Positions 51,201 to 54,036 of a stretch of DNA of 64,000 bases are shown here, in pieces (the stretch's first letter is position 1; each line of letters starts with the position of its first letter). The translations under genes and the position numbers were made by a program. The notes beneath the pieces are model-generated. The model ran no database searches and was not told the DNA's origin. It saw only the letters and a program-made list of their open reading frames with translations. This DNA comes from Labia minor (Eukaryota; Arthropoda; Insecta; Dermaptera; Spongiphoridae): assembly GCA_963082975.1 (NCBI GenBank), contig OY720344.1:85126107-85190106 (forward strand), read 5' to 3'.

Positions 51201-53931
51201 TAGGAAATGGTCCTCTTCCGAATGAGCTACAATTCTCAAAAGTTGATAGAAAACTACGAATTTTTAATAATGCCCGTATACCAAATTTCATTATTCTAGC
51301 AGTCTAGCTCAAACCGTTTTCGCGTAATCTTGTCTACATACACACCAACATTTTTCTCAACCTTAATGAAAATGACTGAGGGACCTTCAAAATGTATAAA
51401 AACATCATAATCTTGACATCGGATATTTTCGTGATCGCGAGCCTATTTAGGAAGTTTAAAAAAAATAGTAAAGAGATAATTTAATATAAATAAATGTTGA
51501 AACAAACTCGTAATTCATATCTAACAAATTCTTTGAAATGAAAACAAAATCCAATCACATATTTTTATCTTAATAATATAATTATTTCTTGACAAGCCAT
51601 ATTTTATCTAGATATTAATTAAAGCCTTGTTTAGATCCTATCTTATAGTAAATAATATTTATTGATAATTCTTTTTTAAATAGAAGAAAATTATATCGTC
51701 ATGTAGGTAATTGCTAAAAACATAAAATCAAGAATAAAGGAAAAAAATTATATATAAATAATGATTTTAAATTGATTATAATATTATCAGGGTGGATAAT
51801 TTATAAACAAACAAAAATTTCCCAAATTTATATTTATTTTATTTTTACTTGACATAATACAAAATTATATTTGATATATACATTTTATGTAGAGTTAACC
51901 AGTCTATATAATTTGAACCAATAGAACTTGGAATCTTTTAAATCAGAACACATCATTCATATAAAGTATTAATACCAAAAAGATGAACTAAGTTGAATTA
52001 AAGAACTAAAGAACCTATTCAATACATTTTCTTTGACATCCGGTTCTTTCAATTAAAATTTTATTTTAATCCATTTTTTCATTAATTTACATATCTTTAT
52101 TTTGATATATTGTATAATTTTGAGAAAAATGAAAAAAAAAAATTATTGGTTATCTTTCAAATTTTCTATTTAACATTTAATGATTAGAAATTTGTAAAAT
52201 TGGAAAATTTTAAATTTAATTCAATATTTATATATATATATATTCATTTGTAAAAATATATATAATTCCCATTTATAATTTCAAATAAATATACTTTATA
52301 AATAAGAAGGTGCTTAAATATATTTATAGAAAATTCTTAGGGGGAAAATAAAGAAACTAAGATAATTATTCAAATTACTCTTTATGTTATGGATTTGAAT
52401 AAAATTTTACCAGTGAGTTCCTTCTAGTTTACGAGATAAATAAAGATTTTTTTAAGTTTGTCATATTAACTGGTTATGAACATCGAAATGTGCCATTAAG
52501 TAATGTTTTATTGACTAATTCACTAATTATTCAGTTATTCCTAATTTTCGATTTGGGTATAGGGAAATTATTTAATTAATTAATTTTTTAATTTTTCTTT
52601 TTCCTATCTGAACTGAAAAAAACTAGAAAATTAATGGAGCCCTAAAACTAATAAAACATGGTAGCTAAATAGAATATCAATGGATTTATAGACAAATTTT
52701 AATAATTTTTATCTCGTAAACTAGAAGCGACCCGCAAAAATTGCATAAGAAAAGCTTATTTGGAATTGGTAATTGTTCACAAAACGGGAAGCTTCAGGGT
52801 TTTGGATGAAACTTTGCCAGTGGATTCCTTTTTTTAATTCCACAGAAACATTCCTTATGCAATAATTCTCGGTCTCTTCTAGTTTACGAGATAAATATTA
52901 TTAAAGTTTGAGAGGTAAACTAGTTATGAAAGAGAAACCATTTAATTATGTATTATTGACTAATTCACTAATTATTAATTTATTCACTAATTTTCGGTTT
53001 TTTCAGTTTGGTTTGGATATGGAAAAGTTATTTAATTAATTAATTTTTTAATTTTCATATATGCAAACTGAACTGAAAAGAACCGAAAATTAGTGGAGCG
53101 CTCTGCTGGCCAAATGAATAAAATATGGTAGCTAAATAGAATGTAAATGTCAATTTTAATAATTTTTATCTCTTAAACCAAAAGAGACCGAGAAATATTG
53201 TATAAAGAAAGTTTCTTTGGAATTAAAAAAGAAATCCACTGGTAAAGTTTTATCAAAATCCATGACATAAATACTAATTTGAATAATTACCGAAACTAAC
53301 AAAAAACAATTCAAATATAAACATTAATAAGGTTTTTTATGAATTTTAAAATTTTTCAAATTTTTTATAATGTATACATCTTAAAAACAAAAAAAAACAT
53401 TAGATTAAAAGTTGAATTTTGTAGGCTAAAAGAATAATTAATTCATTTTTAAGAATATACCTATACAATTATACAATATAGATTTAAATATATGTATGTA
53501 TATATTTAAAGTATATACATATACAAAGTTATATATATATAATTAATTATATGTCAATTATAACAAGGTATTTTTTGTTTGTTTTTGTATTATGCATATT
53601 GAATAAGTATGAATGTGAGGAACCCCCGAATGTGAGGTGAGTAAAATACCTGTTGCGCTGTTGCCAAACACCCGGGGGTGGCACACGCGAGTTGTGCCCG
53701 AGAATGCGGTGTTCTTGGCCAGGCACAAGCCAGTCCAATGATCGCTAAAAAGGCGAGGAGCAAAAGTGTAAGCAGGGTGATAAGCCATACCGCCTGGCTG
53801 GGACTCAATCCTAATTTCTTGCCAAAACGTTCATACCAATTGCGGGGTTTCCGCTCCTCCGGTCCTGAATCCCGGAGTGGCACTTTGACGTCCACGTCGG
53901 GTGCACTAGCGCTGTTGCCAGCGCTGTCCAT
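6113..53931 (-). CDS. M13 (neprilysin/ECE-like) membrane pseudopeptidase, 11 exons; possible 'gone early' relative
   Basis: Exons, in transcript order: 53931-53650, 21342-21131, 17288-17163, 13764-13652, 13192-12954, 12261-12099, 12025-11754, 11678-11397, 11278-11053, 10528-10324, 6272-6113. All junctions have GT/AG borders and compatible phases. The total is 2280 nt, or 759 residues, normal for M13 proteins (about 700-780). The order is cytoplasmic tail, membrane span (about 47-70), M13 N-terminal cysteines (C83, C88, C106, C114 in SPCTAPWQWACGGF), GGW (near 190), the YxPxxNxIxxP motif (585-595), and a C-terminal LPGL...PHLFYLIYGQKLC block. The HExxH site reads R628-G-L-L-Q632. The GENxxD segment is absent. 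M13 enzymes cleave extracellular peptides; this one should bind no zinc and is inferred to be a pseudoenzyme. Drosophila 'gone early' is an M13 protein also described as lacking key catalytic residues, but orthology is unproven. Exon 11 is the least certain part. Confidence 0.8.
6273..7174. other. Intron 10, left part: AT-rich
   Basis: No repeat family recognised. A G-tract of about ten at 6702-6711 is unusual for this composition. Confidence 0.5.
7175..7293. repeat. Perfect 41-bp inverted repeat with 37-nt loop
   Basis: The arm 7175-7215 (begins ATATCGATGGCTTAATAGTA) is the exact reverse complement of 7253-7293. The loop 7216-7252 is GT-rich. No target duplication is evident. It lies within intron 10 of the M13-like gene and would be transcribed with it. 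It could be a small palindromic MITE or a hairpin-RNA (miRNA or hpRNA) precursor. The perfect arms suggest recent origin or constraint. Confidence 0.85.
7526..7695. repeat. Two tandem copies of an 85-bp unit
   Basis: A unit containing actatcgtcggtcggtaatt and ending ccttcaaatgac occurs twice head to tail and is almost identical. It is non-coding and reads as a recent local duplication. Confidence 0.9.
7764..8108. mobile_element. Fold-back element family D, about 345 bp
   Basis: CTACTCTTTGAAATATTTTA at the left is repeated in reverse at the right end (TAAAATATTTCAAAGAGTAG). The complementarity continues inward through words such as aagaataatttttaatt / aattattctt and ggttgtta / taacaacc. It has no coding capacity. 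Partial relatives carrying 'acaaccgaaat' and 'aacttgaaacttcac' lie near 24834 and 56335. Confidence 0.75.
8109..9065. other. AT-rich intron sequence, short GC patch at 8998-9050
   Basis: The patch gtcgagcggtagctcggtgtc then cgacgctctgggaaactagt resembles the arm of the fold-back element at 15875. The rest is AT-rich and unrecognised. Confidence 0.45.
9084..9802. repeat. Long inverted repeat (about 85-bp arms) around a family A copy
   Basis: The left arm (9084-9167) and right arm (9716-9802) are near-perfect reverse complements, for example ttttttaaacacattagaaa against tttctaatgtgtttaaaaaa. The space between holds the family A repeat. Either family A carries these arms here or it inserted into a fold-back element. 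Confidence 0.75.
9225..9715 (+). repeat. Dispersed repeat family A, copy 1
   Basis: It begins with the family words cgactatctcgcaa.ttgaattggatta, has cacgtg...gcgtga mid-way, and ends near 'tagctcaaaccgtttttgcg'. Copies occur at 21483, 36400 (reverse), 40522, 50647 and 57292, with an end fragment at 29530. No lasting ORF is shared. Ends ACTATCTCGC and GCGAGRTAGT on some copies hint at short inverted termini, so a non-autonomous element is likely. Confidence 0.8.
9803..10323. other. AT-rich intron sequence
   Basis: Nothing recognised. The words gaataccaaaaaagacca appear at both 9975 and 10304, a small local duplication. Confidence 0.5.
10324..10528 (-). CDS. M13-like gene, exon 10: C-terminal LPGL...LFYLIYGQKLC block
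   Basis: Acceptor TTTATTTTAG|AAT; proposed donor AAAAAAG|GTTGGT; 205 nt, phase 1 to phase 2. LPGLETLDEPHLFYLIYGQK, then LC, matches the M13 C-terminal pattern 'LPGL...qlFFisyaqvWC'. About 65-70 residues that normally lie between the HExxH helix and LPGL, including GENxxDxGG, are not present. The donor is weak. If unused, the frame runs on to a stop 15 codons later and the protein would end here. Confidence 0.8.
11053..11278 (-). CDS. M13-like gene, exon 9: degenerate zinc-binding site
   Basis: Acceptor TTTAAATACAG|TCA, donor AAAGAGATGG|GTAATT; 226 nt, phase 0 to phase 1. It encodes NIVYEPANHAIVIPWNLI, aligning with the family motif NAxYxPxxNxIxFPxxIL. It then reads YAELGVPIVRGLLQAL where active enzymes have YGxIGxxIGHEITHGF. 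Both zinc-binding histidines become Arg and Gln, and the catalytic glutamate becomes Gly. The framework residues around the site are kept. Confidence 0.9.
11397..11678 (-). CDS. M13-like gene, exon 8
   Basis: Acceptor ATTATTTAAG|GAT, donor GCCCTG|GTAAGC; 282 nt, phase 0 at both ends. It encodes LMDSLRETLIKRYF followed by helical sequence with LTLHVGMTDSWL. In active M13 enzymes this region carries WMDxxT and IGYP motifs; here only weak echoes remain (HVGM for IGYP). That fits relaxed constraint on a non-catalytic protein. Confidence 0.85.
11754..12025 (-). CDS. M13-like gene, exon 7: central M13 N-domain helix bundle
   Basis: Acceptor TTATTTTACAG|GCA, donor AAAGTCCAG|GTAAAT; 272 nt, phase 1 to phase 0. 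It encodes DLIQWRLVRTFLPLMP and PPRWRICAQNL, strong matches to the family's 'nyl.wrlv...ll..ls' and 'pRW..C...v' signatures. The cysteine in WRIC is the conserved disulphide cysteine of this region. Confidence 0.9.
12099..12261 (-). CDS. M13-like gene, exon 6
   Basis: Acceptor TTAATATAAG|ATG, donor TATCCTAAAG|GTAATC; 163 nt, phase 0 to phase 1. It encodes TLGEVRKQAPSLPIIEVLAK, matching the M13 pattern 'tl.eL...aP.idW..yl'. The in-frame ATG at the exon start is internal to the protein and is not taken as a start. Confidence 0.85.
12613..12872 (-). pseudogene. RTE-like LINE reverse transcriptase C-terminal fragment
   Basis: The minus-strand frame contains VLYGCEACSMTLGDE, SIYGPKKDEITGAWRRLHNE and SPDIVRVKKSR. 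These are the common ending of arthropod LINE ORFs (YGCExW...RVFENRILR.I.GPKRDE.TGEWR.LHN.EL). A 'RVFEN' segment is deleted and the end is frameshifted. It is a dead insertion in intron 5 of the M13-like gene. The plus-strand frame over the same span is its shadow. Confidence 0.85.
12954..13192 (-). CDS. M13-like gene, exon 5
   Basis: Acceptor TTGTCTTTCAG|GTC, donor GACAACGAA|GTAATT; 239 nt, phase 1 to phase 0. It encodes LPDPILYMN followed by an alpha-helical stretch with FADSLIHFEARLAKVWP, the counterpart of the M13 'LPDxxYYL...iV.fE..LA' region. It ends in an acidic run, DDYREDHDFDDNE, consistent with a surface loop. Confidence 0.85.
13193..13651. other. Intron 4, AT-rich
   Basis: No feature recognised. 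Confidence 0.5.
13652..13764 (-). CDS. M13-like gene, exon 4
   Basis: Acceptor TATTGTTTCAG|ATC, donor GGTCTTG|GTAAG; 113 nt, phase 2 to phase 1. It encodes IETLQARYGGEVFFSISV and a segment ending LSPAGLG. That resembles the M13 stretch in which a beta strand (VxxDxxN) leads to 'qpgLgLP', completed by exon 5. Confidence 0.85.
13765..15081. other. Intron 3, left part: degraded repeats
   Basis: 13980-14250 shares diverged words with the TIR element at 1610. 14690-14900 resembles 10797-10975 (words of the type 'tgatcccatatgctgagt' against 'tgataccggaggctgagt'), so both are probably relics of one repeat. No coding potential is seen. Confidence 0.4.
15090..15344. mobile_element. 255-bp hAT-type MITE with perfect target duplication
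   Basis: Ends CAGTGATTCTCAACC and GGTTGAGAATCACTG are perfect inverted repeats. The 8-mer atctatat flanks both sides (15082-15089, 15345-15352) and fits Buster nnnTAnnn. The interior is non-coding. A truncated reversed copy lies at 26765-26931. Confidence 0.92.
15875..16122. mobile_element. GC-rich fold-back element, about 248 bp
   Basis: The left arm starts ttgggggtacaggaggca and the right arm ends gccccctgtacccccc. The arms are about 65 bp and imperfect. Each arm holds its own stem-loop: GAGCGCC-aaa-GGCGCTC and GAGCGCC-ttc-GGCGCTC. The middle is AT-rich. A related arm fragment is near 9000. Confidence 0.75.
16189..16395 (-). pseudogene. RTE-like LINE reverse transcriptase C-terminal fragment
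   Basis: The minus-strand frame reads VLYGWEAWSITLGDENRFRV and then PSIYGPKKDEDTGEWRRLHN. It is the same family as the fragment at 12613 but keeps the RVFENRIL segment lost there. It is truncated at both ends, with no catalytic YxDD domain. Confidence 0.85.
16780..17045. repeat. Repeat tail with GACA microsatellite
   Basis: A GC-raised block ends in repeated gacagacagacaaacaggca and then 'cttttattattatagata'. This arrangement is common at the 3' ends of arthropod non-LTR elements. I cannot name the family. It ends about 120 bp from exon 3. Confidence 0.5.
17163..17288 (-). CDS. M13-like gene, exon 3: DSCL...LGGWNV block
   Basis: Acceptor ATTTTTTTCAG|TTT, donor GATTATAG|GTAATT; 126 nt, phase 2 to phase 2. 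It encodes LFDSCLEQ and LGGWNVIGHFEAYAWDY, matching the conserved 'YxSCL...LGGWP' segment of M13 N-terminal domains. The cysteine would pair within the ectodomain. It is too short to stand out by ORF length and was found by homology and phase. Confidence 0.85.
17651..18343 (+). repeat. Dispersed repeat family B, copy 1
   Basis: Nearly identical over several hundred bases to 33111-33662. Shared words include atcgcaagatgtcactgtaa, gcaacagggcttaaaacatc and tctcttagcccccaccataa. It contains the stem GGGCCCAA-taac-TTGGGCCC at 18054-18073. Diverged 5' parts lie at 31555 and 34488. It has no ORF and is followed directly by a mariner-like relic, as is the second copy. Confidence 0.8.
18344..18800. 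mobile_element. Mariner-like relic (family M3)
   Basis: The left edge, attaggtagttcagaaaata then atttcg, resembles mariner inverted repeats. The reverse-complement form lies at 34071-34098 (aacgaaatttctttccgaac then aacctatta). Near 18750 an in-frame echo of a transposase ending (NHLD*FFASK) is interrupted by a stop. Strongly decayed. Confidence 0.5.
18801..21130. other. Intron 2: AT-rich with decayed repeats
   Basis: It holds another family B-like hairpin (TGGGCCCA-tttt-TGGGCCC near 18913) with similar flanks. The block 19735-19990 contains 'ttttgtctgtctgtaatgtt' and has the style of a non-LTR 3' region. No exon was recognised. Confidence 0.45.
21131..21342 (-). CDS. M13-like gene, exon 2: cysteine-rich N-terminal domain
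   Basis: Acceptor TTCTTGTTCTAG|ATC, donor CCCTCAG|GTAAATAC; 212 nt, phase 0 to phase 2. It encodes YSPCTAPWQWACGGFL, the counterpart of the family motif DPCxDFYxYACGGW. The Asp before Pro-Cys and the following Phe-Tyr are replaced, so the domain is divergent. It sits across a 32-kb intron from exon 1. Confidence 0.85.
21483..21880 (+). repeat. Dispersed repeat family A, copy 2
   Basis: Shares ggcaccacgtcacgtgctgg, the 'attcaatcaagctgaaatt' segment and the ending 'tctctggcgaggtagtaaaa'. The 5' edge is truncated and a middle section is deleted compared with the copy at 9225. Confidence 0.75.
21881..22382. other. AT-rich intron sequence
   Basis: Nothing recognised. The open frame at 22001-22207 is low-complexity and is not proposed as a gene. 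Confidence 0.5.
22383..22769 (-). mobile_element. Mariner remnant family M2, copy a
   Basis: Inverted termini: ggtaggtcaataagtccgtg at the left and cacggagttattgacctgcc at the right. A short minus-strand transposase C-terminal fragment remains inside. About 390 bp, internally deleted. Confidence 0.85.
22478..22693 (-). pseudogene. Mariner transposase C-terminal fragment
   Basis: The frame includes PHPPYSPDLAPSEFSCF, the mariner catalytic signature with Asp-to-Glu in the SPDLAPSD motif. It ends with KGIKKNWR, typical of the transposase tail. The rest of the protein is deleted. Confidence 0.85.
22961..23246. mobile_element. 286-bp hAT-type MITE with perfect target duplication
   Basis: The left end is CAGAGGTTCCCAAACTTT. 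The right end carries a weak inverted match (ctgggaatcactg) and ends ...TTACTG. ggctatat flanks both sides (22953-22960, 23247-23254) and fits nnnTAnnn. It is non-coding. Confidence 0.85.
23255..24395. other. Unassigned intron sequence with GC-raised block 23880-24190
   Basis: The block contains words such as gagtgacagccactctccgc. It has no long frame on either strand. It may be an LTR or promoter relic; I cannot name it. Confidence 0.35.
24396..24701. mobile_element. hAT-type MITE with a nested hAT end
   Basis: The outer ends are CAGGGGTCGGCAAACTTT and tttccgacccctg. Flanks atgtataa and atatataa match at 7 of 8 positions. At 24448 a second hAT end (CAGGGGTGGGCAAACTTGG) starts inside it, preceded by taatataa. 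That inner sequence matches, in reverse, the MITE at 38157. Its far end is not clear. Confidence 0.8.
24834..24905. mobile_element. Partial family D fold-back copy
   Basis: Words gatggtagaacaaccgaaat and attgaaacttcaacg resemble the interior of the element at 7764. Only part is left. Confidence 0.4.
24906..26764. other. AT-rich intron sequence with small GC-raised patch 26270-26530
   Basis: The patch has a 73-codon plus-strand frame of unclear nature and no convincing splice pair. The rest is low-complexity. Confidence 0.4.
26765..26931. mobile_element. Truncated, reversed copy of the 15090 hAT MITE
   Basis: It starts with a decayed 'cctcaacc' terminus and follows the reverse of the 15090 element (cggcacacaaagaaaaagat, ggtcccaaaacgattta). 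It stops at 'aaaatgtttaagaag', where the BEL/Pao fragment begins. Confidence 0.75.
26932..28241 (+). pseudogene. BEL/Pao retrotransposon pol 3' part: integrase and C-terminal domain
   Basis: Three broken frames follow one another. 26932-27243 has the HHCC-type zinc-binding region (ILPSKHEVIERIIFYYHQRF with a later KKYWILR). 27403-27741 has the integrase core with SDNGTN and PPTAAWWGGFWEQLI. 27939-28241 has the C-terminal domain typical of BEL/Pao (HNWPLAVVERL..GRDG, LLCRPIQRI). Stops and frameshifts separate them. Gag, protease and reverse transcriptase are missing upstream, where a MITE fragment abuts. It cannot be functional. Confidence 0.88.
28268..29180 (+). mobile_element. Probable 3' LTR region of the BEL/Pao element
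   Basis: A purine-rich run (aagatgggag) follows the pol end, then tatgtcctgtcaaattgaat opens a non-coding region with a TATA-like 'ctataagtacactgg' near 29075. The right boundary is a guess. No matching 5' LTR was found in the window. Confidence 0.4.
29181..31554. other. AT-rich intron sequence
   Basis: It includes an end fragment of family A in reverse (29530-29578, ttcaaatttgcgagatagtc). A block near 30455-30600 contains 'tgtctgtccgtctgtccatt' and 'cggaaaccggaagtgg', in the style of a retroelement tail. No gene is seen. Confidence 0.45.
31555..31735 (+). repeat. Family B, diverged copy (5' part)
   Basis: Matches the start of family B (cgcaagatgtcgctgtaata, gagtgataatcgagt) with many changes. 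Its hairpin counterpart, TGGACCCA...TGGGTCCA, is at 31861-31882. Confidence 0.65.
32138..32457. mobile_element. Fold-back element family C, diverged copy
   Basis: The arms share ggggtctcttctagttttt and aaaactagaagagacccc, with 'aatcctctggtgaagtttca' and 'ccaaatccgaaag' as in the other copies. In the loop, 'atccattggacatac' pairs with 'gtccaatggatgtatat'. Confidence 0.7.
33111..33662 (+). repeat. Dispersed repeat family B, copy 2
   Basis: Near-identical to 17651-18343 but with a short deletion. It has a run of about 30 T at 33361-33388. The GGGCCCAA-taac-TTGGGCCC hairpin is at 33505-33524. Confidence 0.8.
33663..34265. repeat. Mariner M3-like fragment between two diverged 170-bp repeats
   Basis: 33663-33840 and 34095-34265 share 'ttctctttgtctttaaattt' and the following order of words. 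Between them, gttttttgccagcaaatatt also occurs at 18770, and a mariner-type terminus (34071-34098) ends the insert. A reversed partial copy of the flank is at 31970-32060. Confidence 0.5.
34488..34590 (+). repeat. Family B, diverged 5' fragment
   Basis: Contains gaaagatgtcgccgaaataa and gagtgacaatcaagagattc, matching the first 100 bp of family B. Confidence 0.55.
34591..35266. other. AT-rich sequence with a half copy of family C interior
   Basis: 34600-34740 matches the inner hairpin of family C (ttaattttcataaatccaaa, ccgaactt). The rest is low-complexity. Confidence 0.45.
35267..35658 (+). mobile_element. Mariner remnant family M2, copy b
   Basis: TA flanks both ends (35265-35266, 35659-35660). 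The right terminus cacggacttattgacctgcc is clear. 35427-35648 keeps a broken transposase: a start resembling MALFNHHFNEYLP and an ending LEGINKLEKLWTKLKGDY, with the catalytic middle deleted. Confidence 0.85.
35659..36399. other. AT-rich intron sequence
   Basis: Nothing recognised. Confidence 0.5.
36400..36775 (-). repeat. Dispersed repeat family A, reversed copy
   Basis: Contains cattcggaagaggaccatta, cacgtggcgtggtgccatca and caattcaaatttgg in reverse order relative to the copy at 50647. The 96-codon minus frame here is an accident of the repeat. Confidence 0.75.
36776..37981. other. AT-rich intron sequence
   Basis: No gene or repeat recognised. It ends in the target duplication of the next MITE. 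Confidence 0.5.
37982..38354. mobile_element. 373-bp hAT-type MITE with perfect 8-bp duplication
   Basis: The left end is CAAGGGCCGACTAAGGC and the right end GCCTTAGTCCATTG, imperfect inverted repeats. aacacgat flanks both sides (37974-37981, 38355-38362). This duplication lacks the central TA of the Buster pattern, so it probably belongs to another hAT group. A smaller hAT copy is nested inside. Confidence 0.85.
38157..38256. mobile_element. 100-bp hAT MITE nested in another MITE
   Basis: Ends CAACGGTGACCAAACC and GGCCACCCCTG. Flanks ctatatga and ctatatac match at 6 of 8 positions. Its reverse complement matches the nested sequence at 24448 (CTTGGTGATACTTA, GCCATATTGAAAAA), so the two are one family. 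Confidence 0.75.
38363..40521. other. AT-rich intron sequence; GC-raised 75-bp patch at 39770-39845
   Basis: The patch is open in several frames on both strands, so no coding call is made. The rest is low-complexity. Confidence 0.4.
40522..40992 (+). repeat. Dispersed repeat family A, copy
   Basis: Starts gtgtctccactcgactatct and ends tctctggtgagatagtaaaa, the two ends seen in the best copies. Internal deletions compared with 50647. Confidence 0.8.
40993..43158. other. Intron sequence with GC-raised non-coding island 41290-41720
   Basis: The island holds many words of mixed composition (ctgtctgtccagtcggtcgt, cacgtgtgtgctgcttaacc) but no sustained frame. It is a candidate regulatory or non-coding RNA segment. 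The flanks are AT-rich. Confidence 0.35.
43632..43743. repeat. Two tandem copies of a 56-bp unit in the hAT leader
   Basis: The unit starting atgttaattataagttcatt is repeated exactly, upstream of the transposase. Confidence 0.9.
43931..44020. repeat. Three tandem copies of a 30-bp unit in the hAT leader
   Basis: The unit begins ataatattttagaatcaaat and occurs three times. A looser array built on catttaaaatgatattaaaa follows at 44040-44160, and a ttatattta array at 44180-44215. Confidence 0.9.
44248..46107 (+). CDS. hAT transposase (Buster/ZBED5-like), 619 residues, intact
   Basis: It catalyses cut-and-paste transposition of the element around it. A BED-type zinc finger lies near the N-terminus (C56-x2-C59 ... 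H76-x4-H81), after a Lys/Arg-rich tail that may be a nuclear signal. The RNase H-like core shows D203 (LQLDESTD), D269 (CTDGARAM), C297-x2-H300 (NHCCIH), R358-W359 (DVRWLSRG) and E572 (LCEQAFSVL), the expected hAT catalytic and structural residues. The C-terminal dimerisation region (about 540-600) contains SNFWLLL and KYRNKLNVEPDLRLKVS. The length is normal for the family. ATG at 44248 is chosen because it begins MDRWL, the common start of ZBED5-like proteins. No stop or frameshift is seen, so it could be active. Confidence 0.93.
   Translation: MDRWLQTGSTQKRKESDDEASTANSTKKRKTRKYSDDYLSFGFTYICNNDVERPVCVLCQESLSNESMKPANLRRHLQTKHSEHVSKSIEFFKMKKEELNSSQKLMVKTGSGGMSKKAVMASYEVALLIAKAGKPHNIAEQLILPATKVITNIMLGTKAANDINLISLSNDTVKNRIEDMSCNIKEELISRVRKSHYYSLQLDESTDVTNNANLLAFIRYEFENQIQEDVLFCDSLPSRTTANDIFNSLNNFITENEIEWPKCVGICTDGARAMSGTRTGLIALIKNVAPQVVWNHCCIHRESLAAKNMSPDLKRTLDEVVKIVNFIKARPLNSRVFKILCEEMGSQHTHLLLHTDVRWLSRGKVLIRLFELRDEIRLFLIDAHFELTECFNDFIWLAKVAYLTDIFTKLNELNLSLQGTVVNIFKVEDKIEAMIKKIDLWSKRIQNGVYESFPTLNDFIESSSEKLLNQTRQLFVEHLITLKSNFRKYFSTPDPCNNWIRDPFNMEITNAKHLSAPEQDILVELSCDTTYKLKFNKTELSNFWLLLRSDYPALANKALQHLIPFCTTYLCEQAFSVLFYIKSKYRNKLNVEPDLRLKVSNIKPDIEILVSRKQLHTSH
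46088..46142 (+). terminator. Stem-loop spanning the transposase stop codon
   Basis: 46088-46111 pairs with 46119-46142 across a 7-nt loop (gtaagtt) with one two-base internal mismatch. The stop codon at 46105-46107 lies inside the left arm. It may affect 3' end formation or read-through; no function is known. Confidence 0.6.
46502..47940. other. AT-rich intron sequence
   Basis: Short open frames only. Nothing recognised. Confidence 0.5.
47963..48178 (-). pseudogene. Possible further exons or decayed coding sequence
   Basis: The minus strand holds GINDATEAKKQHAAAENATE, then WFHPFG and a stop. In another frame lies VKDNYFDTYWVYDSQSNPLQ, ending GDSLLKK and a stop. A 44-nt GT...AG segment (GTTAGT...CACATCAG) would join them in frame; otherwise a frameshift separates them. 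This may continue the candidate small gene or be a degraded insert. Confidence 0.25.
48248..48511 (-). CDS. Candidate two-exon small gene, 60 residues, unidentified
   Basis: Exon a (48511-48409) starts CTTACCAATGGCC and encodes MADEYIEHTGGFYAPRKRQD and a further 14 residues, with donor TTCAG|GTAGCC in phase 1. Exon b (48327-48248), after acceptor ACCTATTAG, starts in the matching phase and reads EGEGHPSPSLDALSLLGSEF to a TAA. The composition is hydrophilic and protein-like, and GC is raised. I recognise no family. The plus strand over the same span also has compatible splice signals (acceptor TTTGATTTTGCAG, donor CATTG|GTAAGA) and an open frame, so the strand is uncertain. It is nested in intron 1 of the M13-like gene, same strand if minus. 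Confidence 0.3.
48936..49375. mobile_element. Fold-back element family C, copy 2
   Basis: Ends ggtaattattcaagtaaacg and cgtttagttgaataattacc. The arms share the family words aataaacttttcttatg and aaagtttatttggaatt. The inner part, 'gaataagtgaataattagtg', is inverted relative to copy 1. Confidence 0.75.
49376..50646. other. AT-rich intron sequence
   Basis: (TA)n tract at 49420-49450. Nothing else recognised. Confidence 0.5.
50647..51425 (+). repeat. Dispersed repeat family A, copy interrupted by a hAT MITE
   Basis: The longest copy. It runs from gggagtgtcttcactcgact through cacgtcacgtgctggcgcgt to catcataatcttgacatcgg. It is split at 50950 by a MITE and resumes at 51181 with gaaaaaaaattacaaagtgg. 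Confidence 0.85.
50951..51172. mobile_element. 222-bp hAT-type MITE inside family A
   Basis: Ends CAGGGATGAGCAACC and GGTTGCTCACCTCTG. gtttagag flanks both sides (50943-50950, 51173-51180), a perfect duplication of the nnnTAnnn type. GC-rich near the left end (cggcccgcgggccgc), non-coding. Confidence 0.92.
51426..52360. other. AT-rich intron sequence
   Basis: Nothing recognised. Confidence 0.5.
52361..52767. mobile_element. Fold-back element family C, copy 3 (right end cut)
   Basis: Starts gataattattcaaattactc. It has the family hairpin (atttgggtatagggaaa and its loop) and aagcgacccgcaaaaattgc, then stops at 'tggaatt' where copy 4 begins. Confidence 0.75.
52768..53292. mobile_element. Fold-back element family C, copy 4
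   Basis: Starts ggtaattgttcac directly after copy 3 and ends tttgaataattaccg. The arms are complementary (actttgccagtggattcctt against gaaatccactggtaaagttt). It ends about 360 bp from exon 1 of the M13-like gene. Confidence 0.8.
53293..53649. other. Intron 1, part next to exon 1
   Basis: AT-rich, no repeat recognised. Confidence 0.5.
53650..53931 (-). CDS. M13-like gene, exon 1: start, cytoplasmic tail, membrane anchor
   Basis: Starts ATGGACAGCGCTGGC and encodes residues 1-94. A charged tail with KPRNWYERFGKK precedes a hydrophobic stretch (residues about 47-70, rich in L, A and I), then CATPGCLATAQQ, the first conserved cysteine pair of M13 ectodomains. The basic residues before the span predict type II topology, tail inside. 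The exon ends CAACAG|GTATTTTAC in phase 0. Joining to exon 2 gives the same C-to-PC spacing (18 residues) as I recall for ECE, which argues that no exon is missing between them. Base composition is much richer in GC than the surroundings. Confidence 0.85.
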
Positions 53932-54036
53932 CTCGTCTAATACTAAGTCCTAATGTACACCGGCACACACATCGCGACACACACTCACTCCAAACTACCT
54001 GGGATACGAAGTCAGTCAGCGCTGAACTCAAACTGA
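53932..54036 (-). promoter_or_regulatory. Proximal core promoter and 5' UTR candidate of the M13-like gene
   Basis: The minus strand has GGATCAGTTT with TCAGTT, a perfect match to the arthropod initiator TCAKTY. Its A (+1) at 54034 would give a 103-nt 5' UTR. At +28 to +32 lies GTATC, 4 of 5 to the DPE consensus RGWYV. The block 53932-54200 is GC-raised. Confidence 0.4.

Larger units (their letters stand above)
21343..53649 (-). other. Intron 1 of the M13-like gene, 32.3 kb
   Basis: It is bounded by donor CAG|GTATTTTAC and acceptor TTCTTGTTCTAG. The listed BEL/Pao fragment, mariner relics, MITEs, family A-C repeats and the intact hAT element all lie inside. A long first intron behind a short anchor exon is common in type II membrane protein genes and often holds enhancers; none can be shown here. 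Confidence 0.75.

Noticed and set aside
53678..53953. 91-codon plus-strand open frame
   Set aside because: Antisense to exon 1 of the M13-like gene, which has a membrane span and M13 cysteines.
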